From assembly GCF_009905375.1 (NCBI RefSeq), contig NC_133655.1, positions 168,205,141 to 168,269,140 on the forward strand: DNA of 64,000 bases, written 5' to 3'. Shown in pieces: positions 46,276 to 57,733 of the stretch. The stretch's first letter is position 1, and every line of letters starts with the position of its first letter. Under the pieces are notes generated by a model. It saw only the letters and a program-made list of their open reading frames with translations. It was not told where the DNA came from and did not search any database. The position numbers were made by a program, and so were the translations under genes. This stretch comes from Apium graveolens (Eukaryota > Streptophyta > Magnoliopsida > Apiales > Apiaceae).

Positions 46276-47458
46276 TCATAACAGCCCCAACAATCCACAT
46301 TAACCATTTATACTTATTCCCCACATGAACTAAAAGCTTTACTTAGGTTCTTTAACTAATTATCAAGATTTACAACTCCAACAATACCACAAAACAAACT
46401 AATCTCTACAACTCGACCAAACTTCAAACAATCAAGCATCATGCTTCACATATACTATATCAAACATATTCAATCCCAATTACTCAAAACTAAAGCTAGG
46501 GTTTGTAGTTTATACCTTCCTTGGAGAGTGGAGAATCAAGAGAATGGCTTGGAATCACCCTTAAAGTCCTTATCCAAGCTTAATCTAAACAAAACTTCAA
46601 GAACACAAATTTTAGTTCTTGAAAAACACTATTCACCATCTTCTTTCATGATTTATAGAAAAAGATTGTCTTGGAATTAGAAGCTTAAACTTATAGGGAG
46701 TATGTAACTATCCATGGGGAAGCTTAGATAATTACCTTGCTAAATAGTAAGTGGTGGAGCTTGGATCTTCAATTTTTAAGAAATGGGCCGAGAGCTAGCT
46801 TGGGAAGAAAGAGATTTTTGTGTTTTGTTTGATGAAAAATGAAATGTTTGCTTGGTTAGTTGATTTTTGTGTTGTTTTTAGTTAATTACCTTGTTGCCCT
46901 TGAGTTTGTGTGGTTAAAAAGTCACCACATCTCCTTCCTTCCCATGTCATGCTTGTGTCATCCTCATGATGTCATCCTCCCCTCTTTGTCCTCTTCTCAT
47001 TGGTTGGGTGACATCATCCTCTCTAATCCCTTTGATTAACTTCCTAATTGTTTGCCTAATGACCGCTGATCTGTTATACAGTTCGCTTAACTTTCATTTT
47101 CGTTTATCGTTTGAGGGATCATACCCGGGATCTTATTACTTAGGTTCCCTTAACCTTTCTCAATATATTGTATTCCTTTTATGATCCTCTCTTATAATCC
47201 TTTAATTTAAATCCTTTTTATCCTGTTACCTTATACTCAATTCTTTCCGTATCTATTGGATTTCCGGGAAAAATCAAAGTGTTCGGAATTGGATTCTGAC
47301 GATCTTTACATACACTTATATACCACATAGAGTACTAAAAATATCCTATAAGATCAATAACAGAACCCCTACATAGCGTGGCATGAAAATTTTTCTCATT
47401 CAGCAAAAACACTATTCATAAGGGTTTCAAAAATTTCCCAAAAATTGGGGTTATTACA
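46276..47458 (-). repeat. LTR2, Y-type portion (proximal 1183 bp of Y 3' LTR)
   Basis: It matches 56551-57733 almost base for base and has exactly the same length (1183 bp), whereas the equivalent stretch of LTR1 (about 36597-37769) is clearly different in its first 600 bp. It abuts a polypurine tract complement (47460-47471). With 28051-31277 it makes 4410 bp, 3 bp short of the Y 5' LTR. Confidence 0.87.
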
Positions 47459-50400
47459 GTCTCCCCTCCTTAAAAGGATTCCGTCCCGGAATCAGATAGA
47501 AAACAGTTGGGGATGCTTTTCTAGCATTGTGCCTTCTAACTCTCTAGTTAATTTTCCCACATTGTGGTTCTACCACCAAACTCTGCCTAGTTTGATAATC
47601 CTTCTCCTAAGCACTTGTTCCTTTTCACTCTATAACCCTTCCTGGTTGCTCCATATAGGTTACGTCGGGTTGCATATCTATGCGTTCATATGCCTCTATT
47701 TATCTGGCATCTGAATTACACTTCCTTAACATTGATACGTGAAACACGTTACGACCTGCTACATGTTCGGGGTTAGGGCTAGCTCATATGCTAACTTCCC
47801 AAACGTCTTAATATATCCAAGGGTCCAACAAATTGTAGACTTAGCTTTCCTTTCTTTCCGAACCTCATCAATCCTTTCCAAGGGATACCTATAACATTAC
47901 TAGGTCCCCTATTTTATACTCTTTATTCTTTCGTGTCAAATCAACATACTTATCATGTCCATCTTGGGCTACTACCAGCCGTCCTCTGATTAGATCTATC
48001 ATATCCTTGGTCCTTTGGACTACTGCGGGTCCGAGCATCTTGCGCTCTACAACTTCATCCTAACATAAGGGAGATCGACATTGTCTTCCCTCAAGGATCT
48101 CATAAGGCGACATCTCGATAATGACATATGATCTATTGTCGTAAGATAACTCAATCCGCATTAAGTGATCATTCCAAATTCTTTCAAGTCTATTACACAG
48201 ACTCTCATCATAGCTTCTAATCATTAGAACTTTTGCTTCTCAATACCCATTCTTTTCCAGTTCGTAATCGCTACTACCTTCCGTTCCTAATATTATACGG
48301 GTTATACTTTTGCTCGCTAGCGTTCTATAACCTTTTAATAACCACGTCAACCTTAGTATCACGAATGTGTTTCCATTCCGAATACTACCACAACTTTATT
48401 ATTCCTTTTTTTTCAGCTGTTTCTATTTCCCAAAGTTTGATCAATCATATAGAAGTAAAGGAATTTGTTGAGAGATCACTATGATCATGAACACTTGTTA
48501 TATCGCATAGTTAGTACAGAAGGTGGCCAGCCTTTAGTACTTGACAAGCAATTAAACAATAGCTGGTATCCTACTCGGCTTCTATCACACAGATAGATAG
48601 TCATTCGGCAATACCTCCCCTTCTGGAAGGGTTGTTCTTCTCAGCTTACATGAAATGAAAAGAAGAGAAAAGAACGAATTGAAGAGAATTGTATATATGA
48701 AAAATATACTGCCACAAAATATCTGGCTTGGAACCTACCTCTGAACTATAGAGGTTTATCATAGGAGAACAAAACATATGTATTTATATCAACATCAAGT
48801 ATTATCGCATCGCATTTTGCATGCTTAAATAATTTTTGCTAATCTGTCCATCATTCTATGGACCCATGCTCTTCCTCGAGCTTATACACAATCACCTTTG
48901 AAACTCCCTCGACATCGAAAATCAAATCTGGGTTTTCATTCCAGACATCACCGTTACTAAAATTCTATGCCTGCACTGCAACCTTCCTCGTATAGTAATA
49001 CGACTCTCTATTGATAAGTAGAATAAATATACAATAGGTAGACACTCTACTTAATTAGTCTATCAATGATAACTTATACACTACCACGACCCGATTAGTG
49101 GTACTCAATCTCAACAACCATTCCAATACAACTCTCACGGTTGTAATCAGCTCATTACTCGCATAATCATTGCTGCCTTACTATGGTCCACCACTGACCT
49201 ACTGTAGTCATTCATTTTCCTTGAAGTCTTAATAGCTAACCATACGGAGTCCATACATATCGTATCGAATTCTTCTAAGGAGGTAACATAATCACCATTC
49301 ATGATTCATGAAGAACACTCCTGATCCTGACATACATACATGACATGAAGCAAATAAAATTGCAGAAGAGTTTCCATCAAAGCAACGATAGCAGGTTAAT
49401 ACCATTCTTAATCATATGCCTTAAATAGAAGACTTAACTCAAAGGTTCGTCTAGTCCTTTTTGAAACATGGTCCTGGCTTATCTTAAGATAGTATCTTCT
49501 GAGATAGATAGCCTGCTCATGGCGATTACACGAATTAAACCTTTACCAACTACTATTAGGGTTGGGTATTGCACAGTCATCAGAAGGAATGTCAATCTTC
49601 CAAACCATAATACAACCTTCACAGCTTTAACCATCATCACTGTATTCCTCTCGCACGAGCGCCTATAATTATTCTCTTATATTTAAAGCGTCGACCACCT
49701 CTTTGGCCTTTCCTGATAGTAAAATTTCCTTATAGTCAATTTCATTTTAACCACTTTCACAAATTTTCTACCCTATTTCCGATCACTGCTTGAGTGAAGA
49801 TGTTTTCCATAAGTTATTGCCTCAGTCTTTAGAGGCTAATCACTGTCAAGACTAATTCTTAATCATACTTAGAACATCTTTTATCCTGGGCCCTAATTGT
49901 CCTGAACAATTTTGACCTTTACTGGTTTGATTCATACTTTCTCGTGGTTCAACACGTGCCCCACTTGGCATTATTATAATTACGTCATATTTCCTTTATC
50001 AACATTTCTATTCTTGAGAATTTTTGAATATTACCTTTCTCCTTGTAAAACCTCTAAGGTTATCCTTCAATCGTTCCTCCTGTATTCCCTAGATACAGGG
50101 CATATCAAAATACCATTTACTATTACTAGAACCATTGTCTATATACCTCTGAAAAATTTCTCCACTGATTCTTAAAGGTTGTTATTACCTTAATCCTTTC
50201 CAATTCATACTGTCAAAACTCATACTATCCCTATTAAGGGTGAAATGCCAACCTGTATGCATTCCCCTAGGATTCATTTTAAGTTACCAATGTTCTATCC
50301 TTAATTCCACCTTTAAAAGGTACCTGTATCCTTCCATGGATAAATCAAGTCATATATCCTTGATAGATTATCTTATTCATCATTCCCACCTCGATAGTCT

Positions 50401-51440
50401 ATACCTAACTTCATAATAGCATCCTTATTCAAATTGAGGTCAATCCATATGGCCTCCAAAAGATAACAATGGTCAACCGCTTTTCTTTCCTGATTTGGTA
50501 ATGATAACATGGATGTTCTGGAAGATATTGGTCATGTTCAACGTGAACTTCTTCTTAATAATTCCTTATTTACTTTTGTTGTTTATCTCAACAGTCACCT
50601 CAATGTTGGGATATCTTTCATACCTGGCGTCTCCCTTTCTGGGTATCAAGCCACCGGTCTTACACTTCACATTCTTGAAGGTCACTTCCTTCATCCAATT
50701 TTCCTACTTTCTTACTTTCTTGTCTCTTTAGTCTATTCGTGTCTTATTATTTATCCTTCGAACTATCTAAAGGTTTCCTTGAATCCTCCCAACTTAAAGG
50801 GGATAAAATGTACATAACTCGTATGCCTTCAACCCTCAACTTTAACTCATGGTGAATCACCCTCATACCAATGATTACATACTTTCCTATTTCTATTGCT
50901 ACGAGTCTTTAGGGTTTCCTCATACCCAACTCCCTTATCATTTCTCAAACTCTATTGCCTTTATATCCCTTTCCACTTCAGTTCCTTTTTTATTTTCCTT
51001 TCTCTTATCATTATTTCACAAACCAATCACAATATAAGCATTGATTTCAAACATCCCGTCATTCTGGATTCGTGTCCTCAGAACGAATCTTGACAAATTT
51101 TACAACTTAGATTCATAATTCATCATACTCGTCTGCCTTTGTTCTGGCTCTAAAGCTTTTACACTATCTCCTTATCTTTGGGAATTACTTTCCCGAAAAC
51201 AATTGACTGAACTTAAATCAGTTTATTCTAACCTCTGGCTCCGTGCCTTTCTTGGTCTTTCACCAGCAGGTGGCCTCTCTCTTAGGAGGGTAAGTGACAA
51301 AAATAGTCTTTTGAGATTCGTCAATCATTTAGAATCTCAAATGATTCTTATATTTCCTTTAGCCAGGCTCTTGCCTCGACTGGTCAACCTGTTCCTTGGA
51401 ACTCTGAGAGCTTAGAGACTTACAGGTCCTGAAAGAATTT

Positions 51441-52096
51441 CCTATCGCATTGTTTCCTCAAGGTGGTGGTTGGGGATAATAGTCTAAGTTCTGTCTAGAC
51501 AGGTCCATGAATTGCCGTATAGGAGTACCGTCTCGGGTCTCCTTTCCTTACTCGCCTTTCTGTTTCCTTAGTATGAAATGTTTCATCCTACTCCCCATAA
51601 TTGGGGTCATCTTTTAATTTAAAATCCTCATTTTCCACTCCATTATGTCATGGGTTCCTTCTATCTTGATGGCGACCTCCCTGACTATCACGTTCAGGGT
51701 TTGCTCTAAATCTTATTCCTCAAACTATGGCTCTCATCTAAGTTCTCATCCTTACGCTCTTGAACTTTCCTATCGCATTGTTTCCTCAAGGTGGTGGTTG
51801 GGGATAATAGTCTAAGTTCTGTCTAGACAGGTCCATGAATTGCCGTATAGGAGTACCGTCTCGGGTCTCCTTTCCTTACTCGCCTTTCTGTTTCCTTAGT
51901 ATGAAATGTTTCATCCTACTCCCCATAATTGGGGTCATCTTTTAATTTAAAATCCTCATTTTCCACTCCATTATGTCATGGGTTCCTTCTATCTTGATGG
52001 CGACCTCCCTGACTATCACGTTCAGGGTTTGCTCTAAATCTTATTCCTCAAACTATGGCTCTCATCTAAGTTCTCATCCTTACGCTCTTGAACTTT
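51441..52096. repeat. Exact 328-bp tandem duplication
   Basis: 51441-51768 and 51769-52096 appear identical by eye. The unit covers the gag N-terminal region on the minus strand (RDGTPIRQFMDLSRQNLD and onward). The equivalent region of element X (about 41790-42120) has one copy. Confidence 0.88.
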
Positions 52097-52760
52097 CGGA
52101 ACCCAAATTCTATAGGAATACCTCATTATTCCCTTATCATCTTTCTCGGTATTAATCTCATATTTATTTGTTGGCTCTCTGCCTTCATTCATCACCTTTT
52201 TCTGGCATAATATGCTCTTTTCCAATAATTCGGTCTCTATTGCAATCTCAAACAGCTTTTCGGTACCGGCTCCGGTTACCTTCACTACTATTTCCATTCT
52301 CTCAAAATCTCTTATCAATTCTCCCAAAGACATTATCATCTTGAGTCTCTCCTTTTTACTAAGGGCATCAGCCACCACATTGGCTTTCCCCGAATGATAC
52401 AGAATCTCCCAATCATAATTCTTGATTAGCTCTCACCGCCTCCTCGGGCGTATGTTGAGCTCTCTCTACGGGAAAATGTACTAGAGTACTTATGGCTTAG
52501 GTAAATCTCGCACTTTTCTCCATACAAGTAGTGCCTCCAATCTTTAGGGCAAAACTATTGCCACGAGCCCAAGCTCATGGGTGGGATTATCGAATTTTAA
52601 ATTCCCTTAATTGTCTTGACGCAGACGCGATTATCTTGCTGTGCTATATAAGAAGCACCCTAATTCCTTATGCGAAGCGTCACTTACAAATCACAAAATC
52701 TCCTTTTCCCTCCGGCAATGCCAACATAGGGGTCGTCACCAACCTTTGCTTCAGTTCTTA
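52034..52760 (-). pseudogene. pol: Element Y RNase H / integrase N-terminal block upstream of gag
   Basis: A minus-strand frame from 52378 to 52034 (114 codons) begins VADALSKKERLKM (end of RNase H) and runs through a linker into GIMRYSYRIWVPKVQE and DESHS (start of the integrase zinc domain). Upstream, toward 52760, the RNase H middle is readable with stops: IIASASRQLREF and VAIVLPLKIGG. In intact gypsy elements this block lies after RT; here it lies between the primer site and gag. Confidence 0.7.
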
Positions 52761-53304
52761 AAAGCTGTTCTCGCATTTCTCTGCCTATTCGAACTTCTCA
52801 GTCTTATGAGTAAGCCGCGTTAAAGGGGCTACTATCTTTACAAACTTGAACGAACCTCTGGTAGTGACCGACCAATCCTACCTCTGGTAGTCGACCTAAC
52901 CATGGTCATCAATTCATCAGTGGTCCTTTATTCATTCTTGTCAGGATCCTCCATGGGATCCTTCTCAGCAACTATCCCTTCTAGGACAACATCCTCAACT
53001 GCTACATTCTCAATATCAACATCATCCGGTCCTGCATTAGGACACTCTATCGGATCCACAATTCGATCTCCAATTAGTAATAAACATCATCGCGTTGTTG
53101 CTCCTCAACCTCAGGGTTCAGAGTCCCGCTACCATCTACGATAAAGAACTACGCTTCTATCACGATATTTATAAGGGTTCCCATAAGGGTTTTAACTGTC
53201 AGTGCTACGTTAAGTAGCCCGACTATGAACTTGGCAAGAGTTCTTATTATCTTAGTTAACTTATTATCTTAACGTCCCATCATCTCTGAGGTTTATAACG
53301 CTTA

Positions 53305-53316
53305 GCTCTGATACCA
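53305..53316 (-). promoter_or_regulatory. tRNA primer-binding site (element Y)
   Basis: Complement of TGGTATCAGAGC, 4 bp before the LTR at 53321. Confidence 0.93.
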
Positions 53317-53320
53317 TTTC

Positions 53321-56300
53321 TGTAACACCCCCAAATCCGGGGTCGGGGATCCGGGTTGTCACGAGTTCCATTTCCCTTAATAACACCCAATCTTAATAAA
53401 TAATCAACTACTCTGTACTCTGACCCCACAATAAACACACACACCACCAGTTATAGTCTCAGAGATGAATATCCAAAAATAATCACAAGTCGTTTTATTC
53501 CACAATTATATGCCAATACACCTTAAACAGGTTTCTGAATAAATTTACATTTCTTTGCCATTATTACAATTCATAAATATACATAATCTGATACATCAAA
53601 AGTTGAAAGCCTAGCCTATTGGTAGTTCCTACCTCAGCTACAGCGACATCAACGCCTATAGGAAACTGCGGAACGTTTCCTATCTGCTCGCGAATTGGGA
53701 GCTTGGTCCTGTTCATCTTGTCTATCTGATGTTGTGTGATGAAAGAAGAAAGCAAGGGTGAGCAGCAAGCCCACCAAAATAATATGTATAATGATTACCA
53801 ATATATGAGCCTTCTCATAGTACTCATGAAGGTCTTGGTCAAAAGAAATGAACCAAGATGATATCTTAATGCGATGAAGTCGCAAAATATTCAGTATATA
53901 TATACATATATACTTTTCAAAATATTGGAAGTCCTCTTCCATGCATAATACACACAGAGTTCCAGTGTATAACTGTATAAAAATATCGTTGCAAGGTGAT
54001 CTCATATATCTAACCTTGTCTCAACGTTTTTCTGAAAATCTTTGTCATGCATAAGATAATCATTTACTAGATATAAGTTTAAAAGATGAAGTTACAAGAT
54101 ACTCCAATATACTTATATCTTTTCCAAATACTACTTGAGCTACCACCATTTAAGTTATAATTAGTTTCCAAAGTTCATCACATAGATGAGACTACAAGAC
54201 CAGATTTGAATAGATTAAATCTTTAAAATATCATCAAAATAAAATGAAGTTACGAGATACTTCATTTGATGCAAACATCATTTTGAAAACTTGACCCTGC
54301 CAACACTCAACAATCGCCCAACCGTAGCCTTTCTATCGAAGTGCTCTGGGTAGTGTTGCAGAAATATCCAATTGGATGATGAACTCATTACGGGAGTTTG
54401 CCGCGCCAGGAAGACCACTTACGATGATCAGTCATAGTAGTGCAACCCCACCATTTTCTACATGTAGAGGAGAACCTGTCGGATTTACTTGTCAACCGAA
54501 CACTGGACTCCTAAGGAATGGACCGCCTTAGCGGAACTTCCAGGCTATTTGGGCCAATATAATAAGGCTGGGCCGGCGCCACTTGACCACTTACACCACT
54601 CCTAGTTCAGATGAAATCCATGACTCTGAAACGTAAAGCTCGTTCCCCCTTTCCCCAAGTAGAAACTTGTTGATACGGCTCCACCAAGAAGTCGTATCTA
54701 GTTGGAAAGGAGAACTCACCGATATTTCCCAGGCGATGCCTGTTAATGGATTAACTTATTCCAAGAATTTTACTTCCCGAGTGTTGGGTAAGTAATCGAT
54801 TCATTTAACAAAACAGCAACCTTGTTGCGAATATAAAACACACTACAGAGCCGGATCCCTTAGGTTTTGAGCGAGTATTTAAATCCCCTTCGAAAGGAGG
54901 ATCTTAAATATAAAAATGAGTTTTGGGATCCGCTCTAACTTTTAAAAATCATTTTGAAGACTCGCAAAACATTTTTAAGAATGTTTGGAGTGATGCTGAT
55001 TTAACAAAATAAATCAGTCCCAATATATTAGAAAATATCTGAATATTATTATTTAAATAATATTTCCATAAAGAATAATCTTTATAAAATAATTGAAGTA
55101 GAAGTATTAAAACTTATACTTGAAATGAGTATTAAATAACCAAAGATATACTTATATGAAAGTACTATCTTTATTTGAATAATCAAAAGTGAGTTTGATT
55201 ATCGACACCTTATTCTTTAATAAAATAAAGAATATATCTCAGCAAATAATCGGAGTCATAGATCCTCAAATGAATATTCAAATAATATTCAATAAATAAA
55301 ATAAGCTGAGTCATAAGCCCTCGAATGAATATTCGAAATAATATTCAATAAATAAATAAGCTGAGTCATAAGCCCTCGAATGAATATTCGAAATAATATT
55401 CATTAAATAATAAGCTGAGTCATAATACCTCGAATGAATATTATAAATAATATTCATTAAATAAAATAAAGGAGTCATACATCCTCAAATGAATATCCAA
55501 GTAATATTCAATAAATAATATAAAGGAGTCATAAGTCCTCGAATGAATATTCAAGATAATATTCATTAATAAAATAAAGTTATCGAATAAACCTTATTCG
55601 ATTAATAGTTTTGAAAACTATAACCATATATATATATAAATATATATATATAAAATCTACTCGGGATCCTCGACTCCCGATTTTAGAAAATATTTTCACC
55701 TTTGGGTCCCTATACTAAGGGTATATGCAAATTACCGCTATTCTCTAGCATAGGTATTATCAACTGAACCAACAGATATATATGGAAAGAATACGAAACA
55801 GGCATGCATATATATACCATATCAGCATGCTTCAATATATCGCAAAATTTGCTAATTAACCAACATGCATCTATCACAAGATAATGCATATACATATATA
55901 CATCACAACAACAGTATAACGGGTAGAAAACTTGCCTGAGCGACTTGGGGTGATAAAAGGCTCGGGACGAGTCTGGTAACCTATAAACAACAAGTAAGTT
56001 GGAATTAAACCAAAGTCACTTGTAAATCTATACTTTAACTAACTTAGACTCTAACGCTTGTTTTGCGCTCACTAATTCGCTTAAGTCACTCGGGTACTCT
56101 CGGCTCCACCATTTTTAATAATTTAACCTTTACGAGTTTTAAGGCGATTCCTTCGCGAGTGTCTTACCAACTGCCTAACACACTTACCATAAATGTTTCA
56201 TACATTAATTAACCCTTTTCGGTCTTTAACCTATATTTCAAAGTAAGGCGAGGGGAAAAGTTTCGTTCGCGAAACGCCGTTACTTGAAACGGTCGTTTCT

Positions 56301-57733
56301 CCTAAACCGTGCATCGGAATCGAACGAACTACATATCAAAACGAAGCTCGTAACATGAGCTACCTAAACATAGCAGTGGTCATAATCTAACAGGGGGTTC
56401 TCGGGTCTTAATGTTATGCACAAAAACAGTCTAAAGAAAATCGGACGTTACGACGGCTATGTTTACGTGATTTCCCAAATTTAAACCATTCAAAACCAAC
56501 CACAATTCAACCCCAAATCAATCATACAACCAACATCCATCCAAACCACATCATAACAGCCCCAACAATCCACATTAACCATTTATACTTATTCCCCACA
56601 TGAAATAAAAGCTTTACTTAGGTTCTTTAACTAATTATCAAGATTTACAACTCCAACAATACCACAAAACCAACTAATCTCTACAACTCGACCAAACTTC
56701 AAACAATCAAGCATCATGCTTCACATATACTATATCAAACATATTCAATCCCAATTACTCAAAACTAAAGCTAGGGTTTGTAGTTTATACCTTCCTTGGA
56801 GAGTGGAGAATCAAGAGAATGGCTTGAAATCACCCTTAAAGTCCTTATCCAAGCTTAATCTAAACAAAACTTCAAGAACACAAATTTTAGTTCTTGAACA
56901 ACACTATTCACCATCTTCTTTCATGATTTATAGAAAAAGATTGGCTTGGAATTAGAAGCTTAAACTTATAGGGAGTATGTAACTATCCATGGGGAAGCTT
57001 AGATAATTACCTTGCTAAATAGTAAGTGGTGGAGCTTGGATCTTCAATTTTTAAGAAATGGGCCGAGAGCTAGCTTGGGAAGAAAGAGATTTTTGTGTTT
57101 TGTTTGATGAAAAATGAAATGTTTGCTTGGTTAGTTGATTTTTGTGTTGTTTTTAGTTAATTACCTTGTTGCCCTTGAGTTTGTGTGGTTAAAAAGTCAC
57201 CACATCTCCTTTCTTCCCATGTCATGCTTGTGTCATCCTCATGATGTCAACCTCCCCTCCTTGTCCTCTTCTCATTGGTTGGGTGACATCATCCTCTCTA
57301 ATCCCTTTGATTAACTTCCTAATTGTTTGCCTAATGACCACTGATCTGTTATACGGTTCGCTTAACTTTCGTTTTCGTTTATCGTTTGAGGGATCATACC
57401 CGGGATCTTATTACTTAGGTTCCCTTAACCTTTCTCAATATATTGTATTCCTTTTATGATCCTCTCTTATAATCCTTTAATTTAAATCCTTTTTATCCTG
57501 TTACCTTATACTCAATTCTTTCCGTATCTATTGGATTTCCGGGAAAAATCAAAGTGTTCGGAATTGGATTCTGACGATCTTTACATACACTTATATACCA
57601 CATAGAGTACTAAAAATATCCCATAAGATCAATAACAGAACCCCTACATAGCGTGGCATGAAAATTTTTCTCATTCAGCAAAAACACTATTCATAAGGGT
57701 TTCAAAAATTTCCCAAAAATTGGGGTTATTACA
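53321..57733 (-). repeat. Element Y 5' LTR (LTR3), complete
   Basis: 4413 bp, from TGTAACACCC to GGTTATTACA. It is of Y type (54240-54790 matches the plus-strand LTR at 29800-30330, not LTR1/LTR2). It has six minisatellite units (about 55250-55590). The base after its end starts aatag, the partner of ctatt at 31278. The 118-codon frame at 53649-54005 and its plus-strand twin at 30593-30949 are LTR sequence without protein features. Confidence 0.9.

Larger units (their letters stand above)
47459..53320 (-). mobile_element. Element Y internal region, heavily decayed gypsy
   Basis: It is flanked by a polypurine tract complement (47460-47471) and a primer-site complement (53305-53316). It is collinear with 37770-43349, including the misplaced RNase H/integrase block (about 52034-52760), gag (about 51250-51560), an RT-like trace (about 50030-50100) and integrase C-terminus (about 48060-48250). 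It differs by a 328-bp exact tandem duplication. The longest minus-strand frame (52034-52378) reads VADALSKKERLKM through GIMRYSYRIWVPKVQE. Confidence 0.75.

Noticed and set aside
33482..57733. Tandem array LTR-internal-LTR-internal-LTR formed by unequal crossing-over
   Set aside because: LTR2 changes subtype at 46275/46276, the outer flanks (tgtgt and aatag) differ, and the missing LTR half is found inverted at 28051. An inversion explains these better.
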